Positions 54,300 through 64,000 are shown, counted from the first letter of the stretch. The stretch: DNA of 64,000 nucleotides from Paraliobacillus ryukyuensis (GCF_003315295.1 NZ_QNRI01000002.1:539979-603978); one strand, 5' to 3'. Program-made: numbers and translations. The notes: generated from the letters alone by a model not told the origin.

Positions 54300-56324
54300 A
54301 TGATGAACAAAGCACTACCAAAAATATGGTATGGCGGTGACTATAATCCAGAACAGTGGGATGAAGCAACCTGGTCGGAAGATATTCGTATGTTTAAATT
54401 AGCTGGAATTGATATAGCAACAATCAATGTGTTTGCTTGGGCATTGAATCAACCAAGCGAAAATACGTATGATTTTTCGTGGCTCGACCAGACAATTGAT
54501 CGTTTGTATCAAAACGGTATTTATATTTGTTTAGCAACGAGTACAGCAGCACATCCGGCATGGATGGCAAAACGATATCCAGATATTCGACGTGTCGACT
54601 TTAATGGTAGAAAACGAGCATTTGGCGGTAGGCACAATTCTTGTCCTAATAGTCTTACCTATCAAAAATATGCTGCACGTATGGCAGATAAACTTGCCGA
54701 AAGATATCACAATCATCCAGCGATTTTGGTTTGGCATGTTTCTAATGAATATGGTGGGTATTGTTATTGTGAAAACTGTCAAAAGCAATTTCGTGTTTGG
54801 CTAAAAGATCGTTACCATACAATCGAAGCAGTTAATCAGGCATGGAATACAAATTTTTGGGGCCATACGTTTTATGATTGGGATGAAATTGTCGTTCCTA
54901 GTGGATTGAGTGAAGAGTGGGAAAATGGAAATAATACCAACTTTCAAGGGATGTCACTGGATTATAGGCGTTTTCAATCAGACAGTTTACTAGAAACATA
55001 TAAGTTAGAACGAGATCAAATTAAAAAATACACTTCAACTACACCTGTGACAACAAATTTAATGGGACTTCACCCAGAATTAGATTATTTTAAATGGGCA
55101 AAAGAAATGGATGTCATTTCATGGGATAATTATCCTTCGATTAATACACCGGTAAGTTTAACAGCAATGACACATGATTTAATGCGTGGTTTAAAAAGCG
55201 GTGAGCCATTTATGTTAATGGAACAAACACCTAGCCAACAAAACTGGCAACCATTTAATGCGTTGAAACGTCCAGGTGTTATGCGTTTATGGAGTTATCA
55301 AGCGGTGGCTCGTGGTGCGGATACCGTTATGTTTTTTCAATTACGCAGGTCAAGAGGAGCAACAGAAAAATACCATGGTGCGGTTATTGAACATGTCGGG
55401 CATGAACATACTCGTGTATTTAAAGAAACAGCTCACCTTGGTAAAGAGTTAAATACATTATCTGATCAAATCGTTGATGCGCGTATTCAAGCAAAGGTAG
55501 CCATTGTGTTTGATTGGGAAAATCGATGGGCTATTCAACTCTCCAGTGGTCCTTCAGTGGCACTTGATTATGTAGAAGAAGTCCATAAATATTATGACGC
55601 TTTTTATCAAAAAAATATCCCTGTTGATATGATCGGTGTAGATGAGGATTTAAGTCAATATGATTTAGTTATTGCCCCGGTGCTGTACATGGTGAAACAA
55701 GGGCATGCTGAACGACTCAAGCAATTTGTGAAAGATGGCGGTACGTTCGTCACGACATTTTTTAGTGGGATTGTTAATGAAAATGATTTAGTGGCGCTCG
55801 GCGGATATCCAGGAGAATTTCGAGATTTGATGGGGATATGGTCGGAAGAAATCGATGCCCTTGAGCCTACTCATTACAATGAAATCATGTTTCATAAAAC
55901 TTTTGGTTCATTGAAAGGGCACTATAATTGCAATCTACTATTTGATCTAATTCATTCGGAAACTGCTGAAGTGTTAGCCACGTATGGCGATGACTTTTAT
56001 CAAGGTATACCTGTGGTAACGAAAAATAAATTTGGTAAAGGTCAAGCATATTATATTGCTTCTAGTCCTGATCAATCCTTCATGCTAGATTTTGTGGATA
56101 CATTACGTAAAAAGCTTGCACTTGAGGTAGCAGCAAATGCGGAAACAGGTGTGGAGATTATTGCTAGAGAAAAAGATGGGAAGAAAATATTTTTCATCCT
56201 CAACCATAATGCTGGAAACGCAACATTTGATTTAGGTGAACGAGAACTAATAGATCAGCTATCAGGGATACAATATACTGGGGAATCAGAAATCCAAGGT
56301 CATGATGTACTCATTCTAAGCTAA
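54300..56324 (+). CDS. Glycoside hydrolase family 42 beta-galactosidase
   Basis: A 674-residue GH42 enzyme: IWYGGDYNPEQW start, HVSNEYGG with acid/base Glu150 and MLMEQTPS with nucleophile Glu308; the cysteines in SCPNS and CYCENC can form the family's zinc cluster. Trimerisation (about 395-600) and C-terminal domains follow. No signal peptide. It would remove beta-galactose from xyloglucan L-type side chains after import. AAGGAGG precedes the ATG; ATG 54303 is an equal alternative. Confidence 0.93.
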   Translation: MMNKALPKIWYGGDYNPEQWDEATWSEDIRMFKLAGIDIATINVFAWALNQPSENTYDFSWLDQTIDRLYQNGIYICLATSTAAHPAWMAKRYPDIRRVDFNGRKRAFGGRHNSCPNSLTYQKYAARMADKLAERYHNHPAILVWHVSNEYGGYCYCENCQKQFRVWLKDRYHTIEAVNQAWNTNFWGHTFYDWDEIVVPSGLSEEWENGNNTNFQGMSLDYRRFQSDSLLETYKLERDQIKKYTSTTPVTTNLMGLHPELDYFKWAKEMDVISWDNYPSINTPVSLTAMTHDLMRGLKSGEPFMLMEQTPSQQNWQPFNALKRPGVMRLWSYQAVARGADTVMFFQLRRSRGATEKYHGAVIEHVGHEHTRVFKETAHLGKELNTLSDQIVDARIQAKVAIVFDWENRWAIQLSSGPSVALDYVEEVHKYYDAFYQKNIPVDMIGVDEDLSQYDLVIAPVLYMVKQGHAERLKQFVKDGGTFVTTFFSGIVNENDLVALGGYPGEFRDLMGIWSEEIDALEPTHYNEIMFHKTFGSLKGHYNCNLLFDLIHSETAEVLATYGDDFYQGIPVVTKNKFGKGQAYYIASSPDQSFMLDFVDTLRKKLALEVAANAETGVEIIAREKDGKKIFFILNHNAGNATFDLGERELIDQLSGIQYTGESEIQGHDVLILS

Positions 56325-56344
56325 GTAAAGAGGGAGAGAAAACG

Positions 56345-58663
56345 ATGAAATTCACAGACGGAAACTGGCTAGTTAGGGAAGGGTATGACATTCATTTTCC
56401 TAAAATAGTACATGAAGTAGTAGCAGAAGATGAAAATATAACGTTGTATGCGCCTTGTAAATACATTACTCATCGTGGCGATACGTTAGATGGTCCACTT
56501 TTGACCATTAAAGTAACAGCACCGATGGAAGGCATAATACGTGTGCAAACATGGCATTTTAAAGGGGGAAAAGAGAAGTTTCCGCATTTCACTATCAACA
56601 ATCAAGCCCAACCCATAACTTGTTCCACCAAGGATAGCACGCTTTCATTTACTAGTGGGGACTTAAACGTAACTGTTAATAAAAACGATTTTGGTGTTAT
56701 GTTCACAGATGGTGATGGAAAACTGCTAACTGAATTAGATAATAAAGGTCTAGCTTGGATAGAGGGTCCAGGAGAACAAACATTTATGCGAGGGCAACTT
56801 AAATTAAGTGTGGGAGAACAATTGTATGGGCTAGGCGAGCGATTCACACCATTTGTGAAGAATGGTCAATCGGTTGATAGTTGGAATGAAGATGGCGGTA
56901 CAAGCTCAGAACAATCCTATAAAAATATTCCTTTTTATTTAAGTAACAAGGGGTATGGGGTATTTGTAAATCATCCAGAAAAAGTAAGTTTTGAACTAGG
57001 ATCGGAGCTGGTTTCTCGCATGCAATATAGTGTGGAGGGAGAATATTTAGATTACTATTTTATTCATGGACCTGCCCCTAAAGAAGTGATTCGTCGTTAC
57101 ACAGCATTGACAGGAAGACCCGCCTTGCCACCTGCTTGGTCGTTTGGTTTGTGGTTATCTACTTCATTTACCACAGATTATAATGAAGAAACAGTTAATC
57201 ATTTTGTTGATGGTATGGCGGAGCATGGAATTCCATTAAGTGTTTTCCATTTTGATTGTTTTTGGATGAAGGAGTTTGAATGGAGTAACTTTATTTGGGA
57301 TCGTCGGAATTTCCCTGATCCGGAAGGGATGCTAGCACGGTTAAAGGAAAAAGGACTTCATATTTGTGTATGGATTAATCCGTACATTGCTCAAAAATCA
57401 ATTCTGTTTGATGAAGCAGCTGCCAAAGATTATTTAGTAAAAAAACCAAATGGTAATGTGTGGCAATGGGATCGTTGGCAAGCAGGCATGGGAATTGTAG
57501 ACTTTACCAATCCAGATGCAGTTACGTGGTTTCAAGCGAAGCTAAAAGTATTATTGGACATGGGTGTTGATTCTTTTAAAACAGACTTTGGTGAACGTAT
57601 TCCAACTGACGTCGTTTATTATGATGGTTCAAATCCGCAAAAAATGCATAACTATTATGCTTATTTATACAATAAAGTTGTGTTTGATTTAATTAATCAA
57701 GTAAAAGGTGAAAAGGAAGCCGTTGTATTTTCGCGGTCAGCAACCGTAGGTAGTCAACAGTTCCCAGTACATTGGGGAGGCGATTGTGATTCCACTTATG
57801 AGGCAATGGCTGAAAGCTTACGTGGTGGGTTGTCCTTAACTACGTCTGGATTTGGTTATTGGAGTCATGATATTGGTGGATTTGAGAATACAGCCACACC
57901 GGATGTATTTAAACGATGGACTGCTTTTGGTCTACTGTCTAGTCATAGTCGTTTTCATGGTAGTACTTCCTATCGTGTGCCATGGATGTTTGATGAAGAA
58001 GCTGTACAAGTTGCCCAACAGTTTACCAAATTAAAAAATCGCTTAATGCCGTACCTATATGCACATGCAGTGGAAAATAATGAAACTGGTATCCCTTTGA
58101 TGCGAGCGATGCATCTGGAGTTTCCGAACGATCCACTATGTGACGCATTAGATCACCAATATATGCTAGGTGCGTCTATCTTGGTTGCCCCGATTTTTAA
58201 CCAAGAAGGTCTAGGATCATTTTATTTACCAAATGGAACATGGACCCATCTGTTAACAGGTGACGTAATACAGGGCGGTACTTGGATCAAACAAAAGTAT
58301 GATTATTTTAGTTTGCCATTATTTGTTCGAGAAAATACGATTCTACCAATAGGGGTAAACGACCAACAACCAGTTTATCAATATGTTGACCATCTTACTT
58401 ACCGAGTTTATTCCATAGCAGACGGAAATACGATTGAACAGCGAATAGTAGATGCTGAAGGTGTATACAAAGGTTCAATGGTTATTTCCCGACAAAATCA
58501 GCAATTGGACATAAAAACTGACGTGACCAATGGTCCATACCAAATCGAGTTGATGGGTTATCAAACGATTAACGCTGTTACAGCTGGTCGTGTCACACAA
58601 AGTGGTCATGGTATAATCATCTCCCTAGATAAAGGTATTCGTCAACTCACAATTGATCTATAA
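56345..58663 (+). CDS. yicI: Glycoside hydrolase family 31 alpha-xylosidase
   Basis: This 772-residue GH31 enzyme aligns by motif with E. coli YicI: FKTDFGERIPTDV with nucleophile Asp414, and HWGGDCDSTYEAMAESLRGG with acid/base Asp480, followed by GFGYWSHDIGGFE. Positions and length match YicI almost exactly. It releases alpha-1,6-xylose from the non-reducing end of xyloglucan oligosaccharides (isoprimeverose units). No signal peptide. The freed xylose would enter the xylA/xylB route. Confidence 0.93.
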   Translation: MKFTDGNWLVREGYDIHFPKIVHEVVAEDENITLYAPCKYITHRGDTLDGPLLTIKVTAPMEGIIRVQTWHFKGGKEKFPHFTINNQAQPITCSTKDSTLSFTSGDLNVTVNKNDFGVMFTDGDGKLLTELDNKGLAWIEGPGEQTFMRGQLKLSVGEQLYGLGERFTPFVKNGQSVDSWNEDGGTSSEQSYKNIPFYLSNKGYGVFVNHPEKVSFELGSELVSRMQYSVEGEYLDYYFIHGPAPKEVIRRYTALTGRPALPPAWSFGLWLSTSFTTDYNEETVNHFVDGMAEHGIPLSVFHFDCFWMKEFEWSNFIWDRRNFPDPEGMLARLKEKGLHICVWINPYIAQKSILFDEAAAKDYLVKKPNGNVWQWDRWQAGMGIVDFTNPDAVTWFQAKLKVLLDMGVDSFKTDFGERIPTDVVYYDGSNPQKMHNYYAYLYNKVVFDLINQVKGEKEAVVFSRSATVGSQQFPVHWGGDCDSTYEAMAESLRGGLSLTTSGFGYWSHDIGGFENTATPDVFKRWTAFGLLSSHSRFHGSTSYRVPWMFDEEAVQVAQQFTKLKNRLMPYLYAHAVENNETGIPLMRAMHLEFPNDPLCDALDHQYMLGASILVAPIFNQEGLGSFYLPNGTWTHLLTGDVIQGGTWIKQKYDYFSLPLFVRENTILPIGVNDQQPVYQYVDHLTYRVYSIADGNTIEQRIVDAEGVYKGSMVISRQNQQLDIKTDVTNGPYQIELMGYQTINAVTAGRVTQSGHGIIISLDKGIRQLTIDL

Positions 58664-58724
58664 AATATATTGTGATTATCGTTTGGAAAAACATCTCTCT
58701 AATGTTCGTTAAGGAGATAAAAAG

Positions 58725-59339
58725 ATGAAAAAATTAATGCATTTGCTCAATACGATGACATGGAAAGAAAGAGTAGATTATGTATGGGAGTATTATAAAC
58801 TTCCGATTATAGGTTTGCTCAGTTTTGTAGCTTTCGGTTGGTTTATGTTTGATGGTTTACTAGCGAAAGATGCTAAGACATTTGAAATTATGATGGTTAG
58901 TGAAGCTGATTTAGCAACAGTTGAACAAGTCACCAAAGATTTAGAAAATACTAATACGCTAGACCTCACAGTATATGTAGAGAACATTCAGCACAGTGGA
59001 GGAAAAGTTATAGAGAATGGTTATCAGCAGCTGAAAAAATTAGCGTCAAGTATATCGGTCGGTCAAGTAGACATACTAATTACCGAAGCGCCGTTAATAA
59101 AACAGTTAATAGATGAAGAATTATTATTACCTTGGGACGAGATTGTAGCAAGTGATCAATTACAACTGTATCAAATTGATGCATACAAAGAACAATCAGA
59201 AAAATTGTATGGTATCGATGTAAAACAACTATCTTTCTTATCTGATTATCCCGAATTACAGGATACCTATGCTGTTGTTCCAGCTACCTCAAGGAATCAA
59301 GAAGCTATTACGTCCTTTTTGACAGAATTGAAGAAGTAA
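58725..59339 (+). CDS. Membrane-anchored protein of unknown function at the end of the sugar island
   Basis: The 204-residue protein has a cytoplasmic start of about 28 residues (TWKERVDYVWEYYKLPI), one membrane segment at about 29-47 and an extracytoplasmic alpha/beta domain with a QVDILITEAPLIKQL stretch resembling part of a binding-protein fold. I do not recognise the family. AAGGAG precedes the ATG and a terminator follows, so it is likely the last gene of the ABC/GH operon. Confidence 0.6.
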   Translation: MKKLMHLLNTMTWKERVDYVWEYYKLPIIGLLSFVAFGWFMFDGLLAKDAKTFEIMMVSEADLATVEQVTKDLENTNTLDLTVYVENIQHSGGKVIENGYQQLKKLASSISVGQVDILITEAPLIKQLIDEELLLPWDEIVASDQLQLYQIDAYKEQSEKLYGIDVKQLSFLSDYPELQDTYAVVPATSRNQEAITSFLTELKK

Positions 59340-59353
59340 AGGTCTAAAGATTC

Positions 59354-59402
59354 AAAAACGAAGACTTTACCCATAAAAAATGGATAGAGTCTTCGTTTTT
59401 CT
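59354..59402 (+). terminator. Rho-independent terminator at the end of the sugar island
   Basis: AAAAACGAAGACT and AGTCTTCGTTTTT pair perfectly around an inner CCAT/ATGG pairing, and the right arm runs into T. Confidence 0.88.
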
Positions 59403-59534
59403 TGTGTTCAATTGAAAGCTTCTCTTCTTGTCTTTACCAAATGCTAGTGTTATGATTAAATTTATAGTACGTTTATACATTAATTAGTAGTAAGATGTTA
59501 AATTTTAAGCTAATACAAAGCATTAAATTTAGTT

Positions 59535-59579
59535 AACTTTCATTCATGAGATTGGAATAACCCCCCTTTGATGAAAGTT
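59535..59579. other. Inverted repeat in the secA leader
   Basis: AACTTTCAT (59535-59543) and ATGAAAGTT (59571-59579) are perfect inverted copies, 27 bases apart with CCCCCC in the loop, ending 27 bases before the secA start. It could be a leader hairpin. Confidence 0.4.
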
Positions 59580-59606
59580 GCAGTTTATCAATAAGGAGCG
59601 TATAGG

Positions 59607-62114
59607 ATGCGTGGATTATTAAAGAAAGTTTTTGATGGGAATCAACGCCAAATTAACAATCTTCAAAAAAACGTTGATAAAATAGAAGCATTAGAAAGTG
59701 ATATAGAAACGTTATCTGACGAGGCATTAAAAGCCAAAACCGAAGAATTCAAACAACGTTTTCAAGATGGCGAAAGCTTAGATGACCTGTTAGTCGAAGC
59801 TTATGCTGTCGTGCGTGAAGCAGCTAAACGTGTACTAAATTTGCGTGCATATCCTGTGCAATTATTAGGTGCGGTTGCCTTACATGATGGTAATATTGCC
59901 GAAATGAAGACAGGGGAAGGTAAAACTTTAGCTTCCACGATGCCTGCATATTTAAATGCACTATCAGGAAAAGGTGTCCACATTATTACGGTCAATGAAT
60001 ACTTGGCAAGTCGTGATGCAGAAGAAATGGGACAATTATATGAATTTTTAGGTTTAACAGTGGGCTTAAATAAAAATGATCTAACCAAAGAAGATAAGCG
60101 GGCTGCTTATTATGCAGACATTACGTATGGTACGAATAATGAATTTGGATTTGATTACTTGCGTGATAATATGGTGTTGTATAAAGAACAAATGGTACAA
60201 CGACCACTTCCATTTGCGATTATTGACGAGGTAGACTCGATTTTAATTGATGAAGCACGTACACCTTTAATTATCTCTGGTTCAGCAAGAAAATCTGCTA
60301 CACTTTACCAGCAAGCAAATTCATTTGTTCGAACTCTGAAAAATGAAGCTGATTATACGTATGATGAAAAAACAAAAGGGGTTCAATTGACTGAAGAAGG
60401 GATCAATAAAGCTGAACGCTTTTTCAATATTGAGAACCTATTTGATTTAAATCATGTGACATTAACGCACCATATCAATCAAGCATTAAAGGCACATGTA
60501 TCCATGCACCGTGATACCGATTATGTCGTTGAAGAAGGACAAGTCGTTATTGTTGACCAATTTACTGGACGTTTGATGAAGGGTAGAAGATATAGTGATG
60601 GGCTCCATCAAGCGATTGAAGCAAAAGAAGGCTTGCAAATCCAGAATGAGAGCATGACGCTAGCTTCAATCACGTTCCAAAACTTTTTCCGTATGTATGA
60701 TAAGTTAGCCGGTATGACTGGTACAGCTAAAACAGAGGAAGAAGAATTTCGTAATATTTATAACATGGATGTTATCGCTATTCCAACCAATCGTCCGATT
60801 GTTCGTGAGGATAAAGCAGATTTAATTTTTAAATCGATGAATGGTAAATTTCAAGCAGTAGTTGAAGATATTAAGCAGCGACATGAAGCAGGTCAACCAG
60901 TACTTGTTGGTACGGTGGCCGTTGAAACGTCAGAGTTAATCTCAAAAATGTTGAAAAAAGCTGGCGTGAAGCATAATGTCTTAAACGCGAAAAACCACTA
61001 TCGTGAAGCCGAAATTATTGAAAACGCTGGTCTGCCAGGCGCCGTTACGATTGCAACGAACATGGCTGGGCGTGGTACAGATATTAAGCTTGGCGAAGGT
61101 GTCAAAGCGTTAGGCGGTCTAGCTGTTATTGGTACAGAGCGTCACGAATCACGTCGTATTGATAACCAACTTCGTGGACGTTCTGGTCGTCAAGGGGACC
61201 CCGGTGTCACCCAATTTTATCTATCGATGGAAGACGAATTAATGCGTCGCTTTGGTTCAGACAATATGCGTGCGATGATGGACCGTTTTAAAATGGATGA
61301 TTCGCAGCCAATTGAAAGTAAAATCGTATCTCGTGCAGTAGAATCTGCCCAAAAACGTGTGGAAGGGAATAACTTTGATGCACGTAAAACTGTACTTTCT
61401 TATGATGATGTGTTACGTCAACAACGTGAAATTATCTATAAACAACGGTTTGATGTTATTGAATCAGATAATCTTCGTGAAATCATCGAGCAAATGATTC
61501 AAACGGTGGTAGAACAAACGGTTCAAGCACATACACAAGATGATGATCTTGAAAAATGGGATACAGGAGCAATTATTGAGTATGTCCATGCTAATTTAGT
61601 AGAAGAAAACTATTTAGTAGAATCTGATTTAAAAGAAAAAGAGCCTGAGGAAATGATTGAGTTCATTATGGCAAAAGTACGTGAAAAATATGATCAAAAA
61701 GAACAAGAATTAACGCTAGAACAAATGCGTGAATTCGAAAAGGTTATCTTACTTCGTACAGTGGATACGAAATGGATGGATCATATTGATCAGATGGATC
61801 AGCTTCGTCAAGGAATTCATTTACGTGCGTATGGCCAAAATGATCCATTACGTGAATATCAGATGGAAGGGTTCTCCATGTTTGAAGCTATGGTCGATTC
61901 AATTAACGAAGAAGTAGCCAGATATATCATGAAAGCACAAGTGCGTGAGAACCTACAGCGTCAAGAAGTAGCTAAAAACGCAACTGCAGTATCAGGTGAT
62001 GATGGTAAAAAACAAAAGAAAAAACAACCAATTGTACGTGCGGACAACGTTGGACGAAATGATCCTTGCCCTTGTGGCAGTGGAAAGAAATATAAACATT
62101 GTCACGGAAGATAA
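59607..62114 (+). CDS. secA: Preprotein translocase ATPase SecA
   Basis: The 835-residue motor drives protein export through SecYEG. It has the Walker A MKTGEGKT (Lys106), the [15 protein letters not shown]-type box, [21 protein letters not shown] and the C-terminal zinc-binding [13 protein letters not shown]. The length is that of SecA1 of Bacillus. AAGGAGCG precedes the ATG. Followed by prfB as in B. subtilis. Confidence 0.98.
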   Translation: MRGLLKKVFDGNQRQINNLQKNVDKIEALESDIETLSDEALKAKTEEFKQRFQDGESLDDLLVEAYAVVREAAKRVLNLRAYPVQLLGAVALHDGNIAEMKTGEGKTLASTMPAYLNALSGKGVHIITVNEYLASRDAEEMGQLYEFLGLTVGLNKNDLTKEDKRAAYYADITYGTNNEFGFDYLRDNMVLYKEQMVQRPLPFAIIDEVDSILIDEARTPLIISGSARKSATLYQQANSFVRTLKNEADYTYDEKTKGVQLTEEGINKAERFFNIENLFDLNHVTLTHHINQALKAHVSMHRDTDYVVEEGQVVIVDQFTGRLMKGRRYSDGLHQAIEAKEGLQIQNESMTLASITFQNFFRMYDKLAGMTGTAKTEEEEFRNIYNMDVIAIPTNRPIVREDKADLIFKSMNGKFQAVVEDIKQRHEAGQPVLVGTVAVETSELISKMLKKAGVKHNVLNAKNHYREAEIIENAGLPGAVTIATNMAGRGTDIKLGEGVKALGGLAVIGTERHESRRIDNQLRGRSGRQGDPGVTQFYLSMEDELMRRFGSDNMRAMMDRFKMDDSQPIESKIVSRAVESAQKRVEGNNFDARKTVLSYDDVLRQQREIIYKQRFDVIESDNLREIIEQMIQTVVEQTVQAHTQDDDLEKWDTGAIIEYVHANLVEENYLVESDLKEKEPEEMIEFIMAKVREKYDQKEQELTLEQMREFEKVILLRTVDTKWMDHIDQMDQLRQGIHLRAYGQNDPLREYQMEGFSMFEAMVDSINEEVARYIMKAQVRENLQRQEVAKNATAVSGDDGKKQKKKQPIVRADNVGRNDPCPCGSGKKYKHCHGR

Positions 62115-62121
62115 AATGATA

Positions 62122-62149
62122 AAGACACTTCCAATTTCGGAAGTGTCTT
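62122..62149 (+). terminator. Stem-loop between secA and prfB
   Basis: AAGACACTTCC and GGAAGTGTCTT form a perfect 11-base stem around AATTTC; the T tail is short, so it may be a partial terminator. Confidence 0.7.
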
Positions 62150-62192
62150 GTCTATTCTAAGCAGTAGAAAATGAGCTAGAGGTGAATGTGAA

Positions 62193-63294
62193 ATGGAATT
62201 AGTAGAGATTAAACAAGAATTAGAAAAAATGGCTAATCGATTAGCGGACTTTAGGGGGTCTCTTTGACTTAGAAGAGAAGCGTAGAAGAATCGCCGAATT
62301 AGAAGAAGAAATGGCCATCCCTACTTTTTGGGATGATCAAGACACAGCACAAAAGGTGATTAGTGAAGTCAATGGTTTGAAAGATCTAGTTCATACCTTT
62401 GATAAACACGAAGATACATTAGAAAACCTTGAAGTTTCTTATGAATTGGTCAAAGAAGAAAATGATTCAGAACTCCGCGCAGAACTGGAGCCTGAAGTGC
62501 AATCTTTAACGGAAGCACTCAATCAATTCGAGTTATTTATTTTACTTAATGAACCATATGATAAAAATAATGTGATACTAGAGTTGCATCCTGGTGCTGG
62601 TGGAACAGAGTCACAAGATTGGGCGAGCATGTTGTTACGAATGTATACGCGTTGGGCCGAAGCAAAGAATTTTAAAGTAGAAACACTAGATTACTTACCT
62701 GGAGATGAAGCAGGGGTGAAGAGTGTCACTTTAATGATTAAAGGGCATAACGCTTACGGTTACTTAAAAGCCGAAAAAGGCGTGCACCGCTTAGTCCGAA
62801 TCTCACCGTTTGATTCATCTGGTCGTCGACACACATCATTTGTTTCTTGTGAAGTTATGCCAGAATTAGATGATGACATTGATGTAGATATAAACACGGA
62901 GGATTTAAAGATTGATACGTATCGTTCAAGTGGGGCGGGAGGCCAGCACGTGAATACGACGGATTCTGCTGTTCGTATCACTCACTTGCCAACCAATACA
63001 GTAGTAACGTGTCAATCTGAACGTTCCCAAATAAAAAATCGTGAACAAGCAATGAAAATGTTGAAATCTAAATTGTACCAATTAGAAATACAAAAGCAAC
63101 AAGAGCAATTGGACGAGATCCGAGGAGAACAAAAAGAAATTGGATGGGGTAGCCAAATTCGTTCTTACGTGTTCCACCCGTATTCCATGGTAAAAGATCA
63201 TCGAACGAATAAGGAAACAGGAAATACCCAAGCTGTCATGGACGGTGAAATTGATTCATTTATTGATGCTTATTTGCGATCTAGAATGAATTGA
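62193..63294 (+). CDS. prfB: Peptide chain release factor 2 with programmed +1 frameshift
   Basis: The gene is read from ATG 62193 through 24 codons to CTT TGA (TGA at 62265-62267). Ribosomes shift +1 and continue from GAC at 62266 to the stop at 63294, giving about 366 residues. The shift site AGGGGGTCTCTTTGAC has the internal Shine-Dalgarno-like AGGGGG. The main frame carries [13 protein letters not shown] (the SPF stop-codon recognition motif) and the catalytic GGQ in [17 protein letters not shown]2 terminates at UGA and UAA, so low RF2 raises its own synthesis. AGAGGTG precedes the start. Confidence 0.97.
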
Positions 63295-63305
63295 TCTAGT
63301 TGGAA

Positions 63306-63362
63306 TTAGGAATTAAAAATGCTGATGATAATGAGATTATCATCAGCATTTTTAATTCCTAA
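63306..63362 (+). terminator. Terminator of prfB: perfect 27-bp stem
   Basis: The 27-base arms 63306-63332 and 63336-63362 (right arm from ATTATCATCAGCATTTTTAA) pair perfectly around GAG. The T run lies inside the right arm, so the effective terminator is probably the inner GCTGATGATAAT hairpin. Confidence 0.85.
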
Positions 63363-63631
63363 TAAGAGCTATTAAGGAAAATAAGCATTACATATAAAAT
63401 TAAATACAATTTCTAGAATATAAATTCAAGATAAGGCTGCGTGTTTGTATGTTAGGAAATAAGGAGGAAACTGTTGGTATGATTAGTTAAATATATTCAG
63501 GACTATTATAGTTAATGGGAATTATTGTCTATTTAAGTAATTGAAGTTGGTGTTAAACTGGGGTAAACTATTTAGTAATTACTACCATTTATAGACAGGT
63601 GTTTGACATATCAGATTTTTGGAGGTGACAC

Positions 63632-64000
63632 ATGCCGAATTACAAAGTAGATATGGCGGAGATACTTGCTTTCGAGCAAGAGACAAAACAGCTGGTGGCG
63701 GTGCTGGATGAACAGATTGGTGATGTAAAAGCATCGATTGATCAAATCAAACAGATGGATTCCTTCCAAGGCCAAGCAGCAGACGATGCCAAAGCGTATT
63801 TCGAGGTAATGCACCGAAACTTATTGCCAGCATTCCAAGGAGTGTTCAGTCAATTAGAAGCTAACATAACCAAACATGTCCGTGATTTTCAAGAAGAAAT
63901 TGATACAGATCCTCACGCGGTAATTGAGACTGGTTACATAGAAGACGAAAAAGAAATGATAGAAGACCGACATGACGCGTTGAAGCAACTAGCGGACAAA
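63632..64000 (+). CDS. LXG-domain protein, probable type VII-secreted toxin (3' end outside window)
   Basis: The first 123 residues are visible: MPNYKVDMAEILAFEQETKQ start, then helical DQIKQMDSFQGQAADDAKAYFE, which fits the N-terminal LXG secretion domain of Firmicute polymorphic toxins exported by the Esx/Yuk system. Such proteins carry a variable C-terminal toxin, with the immunity gene next downstream, both beyond this edge. GGAGGTGACAC precedes the ATG. The 270 bases before it hold no other gene. Confidence 0.7.
   Translation, partial: MPNYKVDMAEILAFEQETKQLVAVLDEQIGDVKASIDQIKQMDSFQGQAADDAKAYFEVMHRNLLPAFQGVFSQLEANITKHVRDFQEEIDTDPHAVIETGYIEDEKEMIEDRHDALKQLADK

Noticed and set aside
63477..63490. 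Ribosome binding site followed by a three-codon ORF (ATG ATT AGT TAA)
   Set aside because: Too short to support as a gene; probably chance in AT-rich DNA.
1..64000. tRNA, rRNA, phage or transposase genes
   Set aside because: None could be recognised on reading either strand.

Overview
The window looks like the chromosome of a low-GC, motile, spore-forming member of the Bacillaceae. The base composition is AT-rich, ribosome binding sites are strong AGGAGG types, the backbone order flaG-fliD-fliS-fliT ... hpf ... secA-prfB is that of Bacillus, and both CcpA-type cre sites and forespore sigma-G-like promoters can be read. The gene mix would suit a plant-polysaccharide-using, possibly halophilic genus such as Gracilibacillus or a relative; the genus is a guess from content, not from any search.

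Layout. (1) 1-11.5 kb: a flagellin glycosylation island on the + strand. It has a Maf/DUF115 transferase, a nearly complete CMP-legionaminic-acid-type pathway (legB, legC, legG, legI, a NeuD/LegH-like acetyltransferase, a PtmE-like nucleotidyltransferase, legF), and three extra NAD(P)-dependent enzymes (SDR, Gfo/Idh/MocA, SDR). (2) 11.5-14.7 kb: yjfB-like gene, flaG, fliD, fliS, fliT. (3) 14.8-27.8 kb: accessory genes. These are a secreted PPC-domain protein, a PadR/HAAS-domain/DUF4173-type/cis-prenyltransferase block with two similar operators, three DUF4190 paralogues, a butanediol-dehydrogenase-like SDR, and an ECF transporter of unknown substrate with a divergent RpiR regulator and a PHP-domain hydrolase. 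(4) 28-33 kb: hpf, a 21-bp minisatellite, a NERD/zinc-ribbon protein, and the NHEJ pair ligD/ku, transcribed divergently from what look like sigma-G promoters. (5) 32.9-59.4 kb: a carbohydrate island with xylR, xylAB, GH3, GH95, GH1, a YesM/YesN-type two-component system, DUF624, DUF4340, a CUT1 ABC importer, a ROK kinase, GH42, GH31 and an anchored protein of unknown function. (6) 59.6-64 kb: secA, prfB (with its programmed +1 frameshift) and the start of an LXG-type secreted toxin gene cut by the window edge.

How it fits together. The glycosidases of region 5 have no signal peptides. Their activities (alpha-fucosidase, beta-galactosidase, alpha-xylosidase, beta-glucosidases), with xylose isomerase, xylulokinase and a glucokinase-like ROK protein, are the set needed to take imported fucogalacto-xyloglucan oligosaccharides to central metabolism. 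Four cre-like sites and a xylO-like operator suggest catabolite repression plus xylose and oligosaccharide induction. The DUF4340 gene of this island has its membrane anchor out of frame across a run of nine T.

No rRNA, tRNA, CRISPR array, transposase or phage gene was recognised. All functional calls are by reading motifs; no database search was run.
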